The notes beneath the pieces are model-generated. The model did no database searches. It was given only the letters and a program-made list of their open reading frames with translations, and was not told where the DNA came from. From positions 310,001 through 374,000 of the forward strand of contig NZ_JAHUWK010000005.1 of the NCBI RefSeq assembly GCF_019219065.1: 64,000 nucleotides of DNA. Reading direction: 5' to 3'. A program made the position numbers and the translations under genes. Positions 32,815 to 41,946 of this stretch are shown one piece after another. How positions within the stretch are numbered: position 1 is the stretch's first letter; each line of letters starts with the position of its first letter. This DNA comes from Duganella sp. sic0402 (lineage in GTDB: Bacteria > Pseudomonadota > Gammaproteobacteria > Burkholderiales > Burkholderiaceae_D).

Positions 32815-34440
32815 TTGAGCAAAGTATCTTCTGCGCCATTGCATCACCTGCCGCTGCGGGCGGCCGCCCTTGCGGTGTTGCTGAGCGCTGCGCCGCCGGC
32901 CATTTACGCAGCCGAACCGGCCAGGCCGCAGGCCGCCAGCAAAGCCGGCCCTGCCGCCTCCGCAAGCAACGCTGCCGCGCCCGGCCTTGAACTGGCGCGC
33001 GAAGTCACGCTATCGGCCGGCAAGTCGACGCTGATGCGCCTGCCCTTCCCGGCAGCGCGAGTGGCGGTCGGCGACGCCAAGATCGCCGACGTGATCCTGC
33101 TCAATCCCAGCGAGATCTACATGCTGGGCAAGACCACCGGCTCGACCAATCTGATTGTGTGGAACCGCAGCAACCAGGCCAGCGTCATCGACATCACCGT
33201 CGGCCTGGACACCGCAGGCCTGCGCCAGCAATTCAATGAGCTGTTCCCTAACGAGCGCGACATCCGCATTACCGTCTCCGGCAACTCGCTGATACTGTCG
33301 GGCAGCGTGGCCGACTCGGTACGCGCGGCGCAGGTGGTGGCGGTCGCCAGCGCCTACTTGCAACGCACCTCGCGTAGCGGCAACAGCGGCAGCGCGGCGG
33401 CGCCCGATGCGGCGGCGCAGGCGGCACAGGCAGCAGCCGGCAGCGGTGCACCTACCGCAGCTTCCGGCGCAGCGGCAGGTGCAGCCTTCCAGGCGGCGAT
33501 GGACCCGATGTCCGGCCTGTCGCAAGGCGGCGGTAATGGCCGCGTGGTCAATATGCTGGCGGTGGCCGCGCCGCAGCAGGTGATGCTGGAAGTGAAAATA
33601 GCCGAGGTATCGAAAACCCTGGTCGACCAGTTGGGCGCCAGCGTCGGCCTGAATGGCTCGCGCGGCAGCTGGACCTACACCATGCTGTCTAATCTACTGA
33701 GCGGCAACCCGAGCAAGATCGACGCCTTCAACAACGGCAGCGGCAAGTTCGTTACGCTGGACGCGCAGAAGAACGACGGCCTGGTGAAAGTGCTGGCCGA
33801 ACCGACCGTGATGGCGATCAGCGGCCAGGAAGCCAGCTTCCTCGCTGGCGGCAAGATCTTCATCCCGGTCGCGCAGGACAATAGCAGCGGCGGTACCCCA
33901 CGCGTCACGCTGGAGGAAAAAGAGTATGGCATCGCGGTACGCTTCACGCCGACAGTGCTGGACAATGGCCGCATCAACCTGCGCGTGTCGCCGGAGGTGT
34001 CGGAGCTGAACCGCGAAGGCATCGGCATCAGCGCCACCGGCAGCACGGCGACGGCAGTGCTGCCCTCGTTCACCACACGCCGCGCCAGCACCACGGTGCA
34101 GCTGTTCGATGGCCAGAGCTTTGCCATCGGCGGCCTGATTAAAAACAACGTCACCAGCAGCATCAAGGCCTTCCCCGGCCTGGGCGAAATACCGATCCTG
34201 GGCGCGCTGTTCCGCAGCAGCGATTTCCAGAACGACCGTACCGAGCTGGTATTCATCGTCACGCCACACCTGGCGCAGCCGCTGCCGCCGAACCCCAAGC
34301 TGCCGACCGACGATTACGTGCAGCCGAGCCGCTTCGACTTCTTCCTGAACGGGAAGATGGAAGGCCGCGCATCCGGCGCATCGCAGCCCGCCCCACCAAC
34401 GGCAACGCAGCCGGCCAATGTGCCCGGCAACGTTCAATAG
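32815..34440 (+). CDS. cpaC: Tad pilus secretin CpaC/RcpA
   Basis: Outer-membrane channel for the Flp pilus. The 541-residue protein begins at a TTG codon preceded by TTGGAGA and has a signal peptide (LRAAALAVLLSAAPPAIYA). The N-terminal domain contains VTLSAGKSTLMRLPFPAARV and AKIADVILLNPSEIYMLGKT. A BON-like segment follows, and then the secretin core VMLEVKIAEVSKTLVDQLGA with the conserved KVLAEPTVMAISGQEASFLA and VPGLGEIPILGALFRS-like sequence (here KAFPGLGEIPILGALFRSSD). An Ala-rich insert (about residues 190-230) separates the two parts. The Pro/Ala-rich tail is longer than in many homologues. Confidence 0.93.
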   Translation: MSKVSSAPLHHLPLRAAALAVLLSAAPPAIYAAEPARPQAASKAGPAASASNAAAPGLELAREVTLSAGKSTLMRLPFPAARVAVGDAKIADVILLNPSEIYMLGKTTGSTNLIVWNRSNQASVIDITVGLDTAGLRQQFNELFPNERDIRITVSGNSLILSGSVADSVRAAQVVAVASAYLQRTSRSGNSGSAAAPDAAAQAAQAAAGSGAPTAASGAAAGAAFQAAMDPMSGLSQGGGNGRVVNMLAVAAPQQVMLEVKIAEVSKTLVDQLGASVGLNGSRGSWTYTMLSNLLSGNPSKIDAFNNGSGKFVTLDAQKNDGLVKVLAEPTVMAISGQEASFLAGGKIFIPVAQDNSSGGTPRVTLEEKEYGIAVRFTPTVLDNGRINLRVSPEVSELNREGIGISATGSTATAVLPSFTTRRASTTVQLFDGQSFAIGGLIKNNVTSSIKAFPGLGEIPILGALFRSSDFQNDRTELVFIVTPHLAQPLPPNPKLPTDDYVQPSRFDFFLNGKMEGRASGASQPAPPTATQPANVPGNVQ

Positions 34441-34448
34441 GAGGCGCC

Positions 34449-34706
34449 ATGCGATTCCTCATCATCCTCGCTGCCTGTTTGCTGACCGCCTGCGGCACCA
34501 CGCCGCGGCTGGACCGCGAATTCGGCAAGAGCGTACGCCAGGTGCGTGAACAACAGACACTCGACCCGCACGCCATCTATAACCGCAGCCTGGTCAACGG
34601 CCTGGACGCGCAAGCGGCAGCTGCCGCCTACCAGAGCTACCAGCAGTCCTTCACCACCAAGGAAGACCAGAGCAACGCCTTCAGCATCGGCGTCGGCAAA
34701 CGCTAA
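34449..34706 (+). CDS. Small tad-operon lipoprotein
   Basis: An 85-residue lipoprotein with signal MRFLIILAACLLTACG (lipobox LTAC, Cys about residue 15). The short mature part is hydrophilic and helical (RLDREFGKSVRQVREQQTLD, AAAAYQSYQQSF) and ends FSIGVGKR. It occupies the position between the secretin and TadZ genes where alphaproteobacterial loci carry the much larger CpaD. It may act as a pilotin or secretin-stabilising partner, which is inference from place and export signal. The ribosome-binding site TAGGAGG overlaps the cpaC stop, so translation is probably coupled. Confidence 0.75.
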   Translation: MRFLIILAACLLTACGTTPRLDREFGKSVRQVREQQTLDPHAIYNRSLVNGLDAQAAAAAYQSYQQSFTTKEDQSNAFSIGVGKR

Positions 34707-34718
34707 GGAGCGGCACAC

Positions 34719-35891
34719 TTGAAGATCACCGTCATATCCCGCGACGAACGGCAACTGGCCGACCTGGTGCGGCTGCTGCGCGCGCGCTCGTCTTCCGATG
34801 AAATCGACCAGACCATAGGCAGTGTCGCGCGCGCCGCCTCGCTGCTGACCGACGACACCATGCCGGACGTGCTGATCATCGACCGGCCGCAAAGCGCCGA
34901 CGACGACCTGCAACACCTGGAACGCTTTTCGTCGCAGCATCCTAATATCGCCTTCGTGGCGCTATCCACAGATCAGGACCCGCAATTCCTGCTGCAAGCG
35001 ATGCGCGCCGGCGTGCGCGAGGTGCTGCCGGCACCGGTCAACAGCAGCGCGCTGTATCCGGCGATAGAACGCATCGCTGAAAAGCTGGAGCGTCGCGGCC
35101 ATACCAGCGGCAAAGTGCTGGCTTTCATCTCGTGCAAGGGCGGCAGCGGCGCCACCTTCCTGGCCACCAACCTGGCTTACGCACTGGCCGCCAGCGGCAA
35201 GCAGAAAGTGGCGCTGATCGACATGAACCTGCAATTCGGCGACGCCTCGCTATTCGTCTCCGACCACAAGCCGCTGGCCACGCTGAGCGACGTGGCGCAG
35301 CAGATCCACCGCCTCGACCCGTCCTTCCTGACTTCGTCGATGCTGACCATCACACCGAACTACGGCGTACTGGCCGCGCCGTCCGATCCGGCGCACGCCA
35401 ACGACGTCAAGCCGGACCACATCGATGCCATCCTCAAACTGGCGCGCCGCCAGTACGACTTTGTGGTACTGGACGTGGGCCGCAGCCTGGACGCGGTCAG
35501 CATCCGCGCGCTGGATCACGCCGACATGATTTTCCCTATCCTGCAAACCACGCTGCCCTACATCCGCGACAGCAAGCGCCTGCTCAACGTATTCCGCTCG
35601 CTGGAATACCCCAAGGAGAAAATCCAGCTGATCGTCAACCGCCACGACAAGAACAGCGAGATCCGCCTGAAGGATCTGGAGAGCGCCTTTGACGCCGAGA
35701 TCTCCTTCACCATTCCCAACAACTACGACGCGGCGGCGGCTTCGGTGAACCAGGGCGTGCCGGTATTGCAGCTGTCGCCCAACGCGCCAATCAGCCAGTC
35801 GCTGGCGGAACTGGCGCGCAAGCTGTCGGGCGAAGCGGCACCGGTACAGCAAGGCGGAAGCTGGCTGGGCAAACTGAAGTTGCGTAAATAA
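34719..35891 (+). CDS. tadZ: Pilus localisation ATPase-like protein TadZ/CpaE
   Basis: A 390-residue MinD/ParA-like protein that recruits the Tad machine to its site on the inner membrane. An N-terminal receiver-like domain (about residues 1-125, [20 protein letters not shown]) lacks the full phosphorylation set. The P-loop domain starts [20 protein letters not shown]. The usual Lys after GGSG is replaced by Ala, an atypical Walker A also seen in other TadZ proteins, so ATP hydrolysis is doubtful. [12 protein letters not shown] is the later acidic motif. Translation starts at TTG 34719 with AAGGAG upstream. tadA follows 11 bp on. Confidence 0.9.
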   Translation: MKITVISRDERQLADLVRLLRARSSSDEIDQTIGSVARAASLLTDDTMPDVLIIDRPQSADDDLQHLERFSSQHPNIAFVALSTDQDPQFLLQAMRAGVREVLPAPVNSSALYPAIERIAEKLERRGHTSGKVLAFISCKGGSGATFLATNLAYALAASGKQKVALIDMNLQFGDASLFVSDHKPLATLSDVAQQIHRLDPSFLTSSMLTITPNYGVLAAPSDPAHANDVKPDHIDAILKLARRQYDFVVLDVGRSLDAVSIRALDHADMIFPILQTTLPYIRDSKRLLNVFRSLEYPKEKIQLIVNRHDKNSEIRLKDLESAFDAEISFTIPNNYDAAAASVNQGVPVLQLSPNAPISQSLAELARKLSGEAAPVQQGGSWLGKLKLRK

Positions 35892-35902
35892 AGGACAGCA
35901 TC

Positions 35903-37255
35903 ATGAGCACCCCTGTCTCCCTGCGCGAAAGACTGGAAAACACCGATGTACGCGGCTCCGGCCAGCGTGCCCATGGCGGCATCGACAACCGCGCCTATCA
36001 GAAACTCAAGCAGCGCCTGCACGCCGCGCTGCTCGATCGGGTCGACCTGGAAAGCCTGCAACGGCTGACGCCGGACCAGATCCGCGTCGAACTGCGCAAC
36101 CTGGTGGAAAAGCTGCTGGAAGAAGACGCGGTGGTCATCAACGACGCCGAGCGCAAGACACTGACGCGCGACATCCAGAACGAGATGCTGGGCTTCGGCC
36201 CACTGGAGCCGCTGCTGGAAGATCCGACCGTGTCCGACATCCTGGTCAACACCTACCGCCAGATCTACGTCGAGCGGCGCGGCAAGCTTGAACTGACTGA
36301 CGTCACCTTCAGCGACGACGCCCATCTGATGAAGATCATCGACAAGATCGTCTCACGCGTCGGCCGCCGCATCGACGAGTCCAGCCCGATGGTGGATGCG
36401 CGCCTGCCGGACGGCTCGCGGGTCAACGCCATCATTCCGCCGCTGGCGATCGACGGCCCGATCATGTCGATCCGGCGCTTCTCGGCCGATCCGCTGCGGC
36501 TGGCCGACCTGGTTGCCTACGGCAGCATGACCGCTGACATGGCCGAAGTGCTGCAAGGACTGGGCAAGGCCAAGGTCAACATCGTCATCTCCGGCGGCAC
36601 CGGCTCCGGCAAGACCACCATGCTGAACGTGATCTCAGGCTTCATCAACCCCACCGAACGCGTCGTGACGATTGAAGACGCGGCCGAGCTGCAGCTACAG
36701 CAGCCGCATGTGGTGCGCCTCGAAACGCGCCCGCCTAACATCGAAGGCAAGGGCGAAGTCACGCAGCGCGCACTGGTGCGCAACGCGCTGCGGATGCGGC
36801 CCGACCGCATCATCCTCGGCGAGGTGCGCGGCGCAGAGGCGCTGGACATGCTGGGGGCGATGAACACCGGCCACGAAGGTTCGATGGCAACCATCCACGC
36901 CAACACGCCGCGCGACGGCCTGACGCGGCTGGAGAATATGGTGTCGATGGCAGCCGCCAGCCTGCCAACCAAGGCGATGCGCCAGCAGATCAGCTCCGCC
37001 GTCGGCGTGGTGATCCAGGTGTCGCGCCTGACCGACGGCAAGCGCAAGGTGATGTCGATTCAGGAAGTCACCGGCATGGAGGGAGAAATCATCACCATGC
37101 AGGAAATCTTCTTCTTCAAGCAGACCGGCCTGGGTGATGATGGCAAGGTGCTGGGCCACCACACCGCCACCGGCATCCGCCCGCGCTTCATCGAACGTCT
37201 GCGCAATTTCGGGGTCAACGTCGGCAACAGCGTGTTTGATCCGTCGGGCCAATGA
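35903..37255 (+). CDS. tadA: Tad pilus assembly ATPase TadA/CpaF
   Basis: Hexameric secretion ATPase that powers Flp pilus extension (and retraction in some bacteria). The 450-residue sequence contains an N-terminal helical domain, [20 protein letters not shown] and [15 protein letters not shown]. Then come Walker [20 protein letters not shown] (about residue 230), the Asp box [20 protein letters not shown], Walker [17 protein letters not shown] and the His box [20 protein letters not shown]. Every catalytic element expected for the GspE/TadA family is present. It overlaps tadB by 4 bp. Confidence 0.96.
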   Translation: MSTPVSLRERLENTDVRGSGQRAHGGIDNRAYQKLKQRLHAALLDRVDLESLQRLTPDQIRVELRNLVEKLLEEDAVVINDAERKTLTRDIQNEMLGFGPLEPLLEDPTVSDILVNTYRQIYVERRGKLELTDVTFSDDAHLMKIIDKIVSRVGRRIDESSPMVDARLPDGSRVNAIIPPLAIDGPIMSIRRFSADPLRLADLVAYGSMTADMAEVLQGLGKAKVNIVISGGTGSGKTTMLNVISGFINPTERVVTIEDAAELQLQQPHVVRLETRPPNIEGKGEVTQRALVRNALRMRPDRIILGEVRGAEALDMLGAMNTGHEGSMATIHANTPRDGLTRLENMVSMAAASLPTKAMRQQISSAVGVVIQVSRLTDGKRKVMSIQEVTGMEGEIITMQEIFFFKQTGLGDDGKVLGHHTATGIRPRFIERLRNFGVNVGNSVFDPSGQ

Positions 37256-38232
37256 TCATGGACTTGCGGCTGCCGATATTCATCCTGCTGATCTTCGCCG
37301 CCGTAGCGCTGCTGGTGTGGGGCATCTACACCAGCTGGAACAATGCGCGCGGCCCCGAGGCAGAGCGCATTGCGCGCCGCCTGCGCAACGCCATCGGCGA
37401 CAGCGGCAGCGAGCTGGCGGTGTCGATCACCAAGGAACGCACGCTGGCGCAGGACGCCGGCATGCAGCAGTTCATGGCCGCCATCCCCGGCATCCAGAAG
37501 CTGGACCGGCTGCTGCTGCAAACCGGACGTGGCATGAGCGCCGCCCAGCTGTGCGCACTGATCGGCGGCTGTCTGCTGATCGGTTTCATCATCGCCAGCG
37601 CGATGCGTCTGCCGTGGTTCGGCCGGCTGATGCTGGGCGCGCTGGTGGCCGCACTGCCGGTACTGGAAGCGATGCGCGCCAAGCGCAAGCGCATCCTGCG
37701 CATTGAAACGCTGCTGCCGGATGCGCTGGACATGATGGGCCGCGCCATGCGCGCCGGCCATGCCTTCCCTACCGCGCTGAAAATGGTCGGCGAAGAGATT
37801 CCCGATCCGCTGGGCGCCGAGTTCCGCATCGTCTTCGACGAAGTCAATTTCGGCGTATCGATGCCGGATGCGCTGATGAACCTCGCGCTGCGCGTGCCCA
37901 GCACCGACCTGCGCTACTTCGTGATCGCGGTACTGATCCAGCGCGAAACCGGCGGCAACCTGACCGATTTGCTGTCGTCGATCAGCGCCATCATCCGCGA
38001 CCGCCTCAAGCTGCTCGGCCAGGTCAAGGTGATGTCGGCCGAGGGCCGCATGTCGGCCTGGGTGCTGGGACTGATGCCGTTTGCGGTTGGCGGGCTGGTG
38101 TCGGTGGTGAATCCAGGCTCGCTGGAAATCCTGTTCACCGATCCGGGCGGGCGCAAGATGCTGGGCGTGTCGGCAGCGCTGATGTTGATCGGCATGCTGG
38201 CGATCCGCAAGATCACCACCATCCGTATATGA
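37252..38232 (+). CDS. tadB: Inner-membrane platform protein TadB
   Basis: A 326-residue membrane protein of the T2SSF/GspF family. It has an N-terminal helix ([20 protein letters not shown]), a pair of hydrophobic segments around residues 100-145, the cytoplasmic F domain containing [20 protein letters not shown] and [20 protein letters not shown], and two C-terminal helices. With TadC it forms the platform on which TadA acts. The start overlaps tadA (ATGA); a second ATG two codons later is an equally plausible start. tadC follows after 10 bp. Confidence 0.93.
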   Translation: MIMDLRLPIFILLIFAAVALLVWGIYTSWNNARGPEAERIARRLRNAIGDSGSELAVSITKERTLAQDAGMQQFMAAIPGIQKLDRLLLQTGRGMSAAQLCALIGGCLLIGFIIASAMRLPWFGRLMLGALVAALPVLEAMRAKRKRILRIETLLPDALDMMGRAMRAGHAFPTALKMVGEEIPDPLGAEFRIVFDEVNFGVSMPDALMNLALRVPSTDLRYFVIAVLIQRETGGNLTDLLSSISAIIRDRLKLLGQVKVMSAEGRMSAWVLGLMPFAVGGLVSVVNPGSLEILFTDPGGRKMLGVSAALMLIGMLAIRKITTIRI

Positions 38233-38242
38233 GGAACAGGCC

Positions 38243-39181
38243 ATGACCATTGTCCAGATCATGTTCCTGATCGTCGTCTTCATCGCCGTGTTTGGCGGCG
38301 TGGTGCTGGCGATCCGCCTGTTCACCGCCAATCCGGTCAAGGACCGGCTGGAAGCGCTGCACGACCGCAGCCAGGTGACGCGCAAAAGTTCACTGTGGAT
38401 CGAGTCTATCGTCAACCTGGCGGCGCCGCTGGCGCGGCTGTCGCTGCCGACCGAAGGCTGGGAAAACTCGCCGGTGCGGATGCGCTTCATCAACGCCGGC
38501 TGGCGCACGCCTTCCACGCCGGCGCTGTTCTTCGCCGGTAAAACCGGGCTGGCGGTGCTGCTGCCGCTGATCGTGTTCCTGTACATGAGCAGCAAGGCCA
38601 TCGCCACCGACCGCAATGCGGAAATGCTGTGGATGATTGTCGCCGGCGGGCTGGGCTACTACCTGCCCAACCTGGTGCTCAACCATGTGGTCAAGACGCG
38701 CCAGCGCGATATCTTCGAATCCTTCCCCGACGCGCTCGACCTGATGACGGTGTGCGTCGAAGCCGGGCTGGCGATGGATGCCGCACTGGCGCGCGTGGCC
38801 AACGAGATCGGCCTGAAAAGCCTGGTGCTGGCCGAGGAGATGCAGCTGGTGACGCTGGAGCTGCGCGCTGGCAGCGCCAAGGAAAAAGCCTTGCGCAACC
38901 TGGCCTTGCGCACCGGCGTCGAGGATGTCGACGCGCTGGTGACGATGCTGATCCAGGCCGACCGCTTCGGCACCAGCATTGCCGATTCGCTGCGGGTGCA
39001 GTCGGAACAGCTGCGCACCAAGCGCCGCCAGCGCGCCGAGGAACAGGCGGCGAAGATTTCGCTGAAGCTGCTGTTTCCGCTGATCTTCTTCATCTTCCCG
39101 AGTCTGCTGGTGGTGCTGCTGGGTCCTGCGATGCTGAACCTGTACCGCAACCTGCTGCCCGCCATGGCCGGAACCAATTGA
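38243..39181 (+). CDS. tadC: Inner-membrane platform protein TadC
   Basis: A 312-residue T2SSF-family paralogue of TadB. It has an N-terminal helix (IMFLIVVFIAVFGGVVLAI), two central helices around residues 95-150, the F domain with FESFPDALDLMTVCVEAGLA and DALVTMLIQADRFGTSIADS, and a C-terminal helix in LLFPLIFFIFPSLLVVLLGP. Order and size match TadC in other loci. It is the last canonical assembly gene here; no TadD-type TPR lipoprotein follows inside the window. An Ig-repeat lipoprotein gene starts 17 bp downstream, so transcription likely continues. Confidence 0.93.
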   Translation: MTIVQIMFLIVVFIAVFGGVVLAIRLFTANPVKDRLEALHDRSQVTRKSSLWIESIVNLAAPLARLSLPTEGWENSPVRMRFINAGWRTPSTPALFFAGKTGLAVLLPLIVFLYMSSKAIATDRNAEMLWMIVAGGLGYYLPNLVLNHVVKTRQRDIFESFPDALDLMTVCVEAGLAMDAALARVANEIGLKSLVLAEEMQLVTLELRAGSAKEKALRNLALRTGVEDVDALVTMLIQADRFGTSIADSLRVQSEQLRTKRRQRAEEQAAKISLKLLFPLIFFIFPSLLVVLLGPAMLNLYRNLLPAMAGTN

Positions 39182-39198
39182 CCACCCCAGGAGTGATT

Positions 39199-41136
39199 AT
39201 GAGATTGCGCTGGATCGACCGCTACACCCACACCTTGCTTGCCCTGCTGTGCGCTGTGCTGCTGTCCGCCTGTGGCGGCGGTGGCGGCGGCAGCAACGGC
39301 GGCTGCACCACCATCGATCCCAACCGCGATCCCAATCTGCCTGGCTGCGGCACCAACGGCGGCAGCACCGGCAAGCCCACCATCACGCTCAGTATCACCA
39401 ACAGCAGCGGCGCCGCGCTGACCTCGATCCCGCCGGGCGGCAGCGCCACACTGAGCGCCGTGCTGAAAGACGCCAGCAATGCCGCTGCGGCAAATGTGGT
39501 GGTGACCTTCAGCAGCACCGACAAGAGCGCGGTATTTTCGGCGGCGGGTGGCAGCATTGTCAGCGACGCCAGCGGCAAGGCCACGCTGCAACTCAGCCCC
39601 GGCGCTGCCAGCACCGCCGGCAGCTATGTGCTCACCGCCAGCGCCACTGTCGGCGGCGTGGTGCTGTCAGCCAGCGCCAATTACACGATCGGCGCCACGC
39701 CAGGCGCCAGTGGCAGCCAGCTGACCTTTATCGCGGCCACGCCGCAAAGCATCGCGCTGAAAGGCACCGGCGGCGCGGGACGCCAGGAAACCGCCACCGT
39801 CACCTTCAAGGTGCTCGACAACAGCGGCAATCCGGTCGGCGGCCAGAATGTCAGCTTTGCGCTGAACACCACCGCTGGCGGCATCACCCTCAGTCCGGCC
39901 AGCGCCACCAGCAACGCCAGTGGCCTGGTCAGCACCACGGTGTCAGCCGGCACGGTCAACACGCCGGTACGCGTGACCGCCACGCTGAACGGCAACGTCA
40001 GCACCCTGTCCGATCAACTGGTGGTGTCGACCGGTGTACCGGAGCAGAACAGCTTCTCGCTCAGCGCTGCCATGAAGAACATCGAAGGGGGCCAGTTCAA
40101 CGGCTGCACCGCACCGACTGGCACGGTGATCACCGCGCGCCTGGCCGACCACTTCCACAATGCCGCGCCAGACGGCACGGCGGTCAGTTTCACCGCCGAA
40201 GGCGGCAGCATCGGTGCCTCCTGCCTGACCGGCTTGATCCAGGTTACCCAGCCGGATGGCACGGTGGTCACGCAGAAAGGCGTACCAGGTGAATGCAGCG
40301 TCAACTTCTGCGCCGGCAATCCACGCCCTGCCGATGGCCGCGTCACCATCCTTGCCTACGCACTGGGTGAGGAAAGCTTCAGCGACAGCAACGGCAACAA
40401 CCGCTACGACGCCGGCGAGCCGTACACCGATCTGGGCGAAGCATTCCGCAACGACCGCGCCGTCACCGACGCCAATGCCAACGGCATCGATGACGCCTAC
40501 GTCAGCGGCAATGCGCTGCGCGCCAACGGCGAGCAATACATCGATTCCAATGCCAGCAACAGCTGGGACCAGAATGGCAATCGCATCTACAACGGCGTGC
40601 TGCAAGCCACGCCCAACGTCAACACCGGCAACGCCAACACCGTGCATGTGCGGCAGTCGCTGGTGATGGTGCTGTCGAACAGCACGCCGAATATCCAGCT
40701 GCTCAGCAGCGCCACCGGCACGGGCACGCTGGCGCTGGCCCATTGCAGCACCGGCAGCGCTTTTGTCAACGACACGCGCACGTTCAGCTTCGCCATCCGC
40801 GACAACAACCCGACCGTGTTTGCCACCAACCGGCGCTCCGCCCACGCCGGCGACCCGGCGTGGCTGTTCGACCGGCCAGGTAATCCGCTGCCGGCCGGTA
40901 CCCGCATCGCTTTCAGCAATTCCAATGGCACGCTGCTCAGCGCGGCCAACTACACCGTGCAAAACACCAGCGCTGCCGACTCCAGCGGCTGGCTCTACAA
41001 CGTGGCGATGATCAGCGACGCTGGCCAGGACTCGGCGCTGAACTGCACCAACGTTATCACCAGCGGCGTGTTGACCGTCACCGTGACCACACCGAACGGC
41101 ACGGTCACGCAGGCCAGCTTCCCGGTCACCGACTGA
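39199..41136 (+). CDS. Ig-like repeat lipoprotein (invasin-like), tad-linked
   Basis: A 645-residue predicted outer-membrane lipoprotein. The signal LLALLCAVLLSACGGGGGG has a lipobox with Cys about residue 22 and a poly-Gly start of the mature protein. At least two bacterial Ig-like (Big_1 type) domains follow, about residues 48-160 (PTITLSITNSSGAALTSIPP) and 165-285 (KVLDNSGNPVGGQNVSFALN). A third, cysteine-containing region (about 290-380) and an Asp/Asn-rich calcium-loop-like stretch (DSNGNNRYDAGEPYTDLGEA) come next. The start at 39199 has AGGAG upstream; the longer open frame back to 38629 is antisense-like read-through inside tadC. Likely a surface adhesin or pilus-associated factor, by context only. 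Confidence 0.8.
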   Translation: MRLRWIDRYTHTLLALLCAVLLSACGGGGGGSNGGCTTIDPNRDPNLPGCGTNGGSTGKPTITLSITNSSGAALTSIPPGGSATLSAVLKDASNAAAANVVVTFSSTDKSAVFSAAGGSIVSDASGKATLQLSPGAASTAGSYVLTASATVGGVVLSASANYTIGATPGASGSQLTFIAATPQSIALKGTGGAGRQETATVTFKVLDNSGNPVGGQNVSFALNTTAGGITLSPASATSNASGLVSTTVSAGTVNTPVRVTATLNGNVSTLSDQLVVSTGVPEQNSFSLSAAMKNIEGGQFNGCTAPTGTVITARLADHFHNAAPDGTAVSFTAEGGSIGASCLTGLIQVTQPDGTVVTQKGVPGECSVNFCAGNPRPADGRVTILAYALGEESFSDSNGNNRYDAGEPYTDLGEAFRNDRAVTDANANGIDDAYVSGNALRANGEQYIDSNASNSWDQNGNRIYNGVLQATPNVNTGNANTVHVRQSLVMVLSNSTPNIQLLSSATGTGTLALAHCSTGSAFVNDTRTFSFAIRDNNPTVFATNRRSAHAGDPAWLFDRPGNPLPAGTRIAFSNSNGTLLSAANYTVQNTSAADSSGWLYNVAMISDAGQDSALNCTNVITSGVLTVTVTTPNGTVTQASFPVTD

Positions 41137-41142
41137 GGCATT

Positions 41143-41859
41143 GTGGACAGCCAGCCTACTCCCTACGCCGACGGCCGCCTGCACGCACGGCCAGACCTGC
41201 TGCGACAGATCGCGCACCAGCGCCAGCCGGCGCTGGATAGCGGCACGCACCAGTTGTCGTTCGCCGATGGCCGCAAGGCGGTGCTGCATGTACCGCCGCA
41301 TCTGGATTCCGGCGCTGGCGCGCACGGCGAGCCTTTGCGCCTGCTGTTGCTGTTGCACGGCGCGGCTGGCCAGCATGGTGGCGCGGATCAGATCGCGCTG
41401 GCGCACGCGCTGCATCACGGCAGCTTGCTGTTGATACCGGATGCGCTGTCGACCAGCTGGGACTTTCTGCGCGGCGGCTTTGGTGCCGACCTGGCTTTCA
41501 TCGATCGCGCGCTGCTGTGGACTATGCAGCGCTATGAAGTCGATGAACAGAATATGGCGATTGCCGGGTTTTCGGACGGCGCTTCCTATGCCTTGTCGGT
41601 GGGCCTGATGAATGGTGAGCTGTTCAGTGACATCCTGGCGTTCTCGCCCGGCTTCATGGCGCCGCTGCGGCGCGAGGGCCGGCCGCGCGTGTTCGTCTCG
41701 CACGGTAGCCACGATCCGGTGCTGGTAGTGCAGCGCGGCCAGGATATCGTGCAGCGGCTACAGCAGGAGGGCTATGCGGTGACTTATGAAGAATTCGACG
41801 GCGCCCATACCGTCTCTCCGGAGATTGCCAGCGCCGCACTGCAGCGGCTGGCAGACTAG
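41143..41859 (+). CDS. Alpha/beta-hydrolase, phospholipase/carboxylesterase type
   Basis: A 238-residue serine hydrolase of the PHB-depolymerase/carboxylesterase-like group. It has the nucleophile elbow AIAGFSDGASYALSVGL near residue 145, an oxyanion region LLLLLHGAAGQHGGADQ, a probable acid in VFVSHGSHDPVLVV and the catalytic His in FDGAHTVSPE. No signal peptide is visible, so it is probably cytoplasmic. Translation starts at GTG 41143, 6 bp after the lipoprotein stop, with GAGG upstream, so it is the final gene of the tad-linked operon. Substrate unknown. Confidence 0.82.
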   Translation: MDSQPTPYADGRLHARPDLLRQIAHQRQPALDSGTHQLSFADGRKAVLHVPPHLDSGAGAHGEPLRLLLLLHGAAGQHGGADQIALAHALHHGSLLLIPDALSTSWDFLRGGFGADLAFIDRALLWTMQRYEVDEQNMAIAGFSDGASYALSVGLMNGELFSDILAFSPGFMAPLRREGRPRVFVSHGSHDPVLVVQRGQDIVQRLQQEGYAVTYEEFDGAHTVSPEIASAALQRLAD

Positions 41860-41876
41860 CCCCGCGCACCCGCCGT

Positions 41877-41942
41877 GTCGGCATAAGCCGGTACCCATGC
41901 TGAGCTGGCGCTCCATGGACGCCGGCCTGCGCCGGAGTGACA
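41877..41942 (-). repeat. Two-hairpin dispersed repeat, copy 1
   Basis: On the minus strand this reads with about 80% identity to 52763-52822, including a shared core AGCTCAGCATGG flanked by two G+C-rich stem-loops. It lies in the gap between the convergent esterase and diguanylate cyclase genes, where the stems may also act as terminators. Confidence 0.75.
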
Positions 41943-41946
41943 GTGG

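Noticed and set aside
38629-39198. Upstream extension of the Ig-repeat lipoprotein gene
   Set aside because: It overlaps tadC out of frame; the lipoprotein signal starts at 39199 with a ribosome-binding site.
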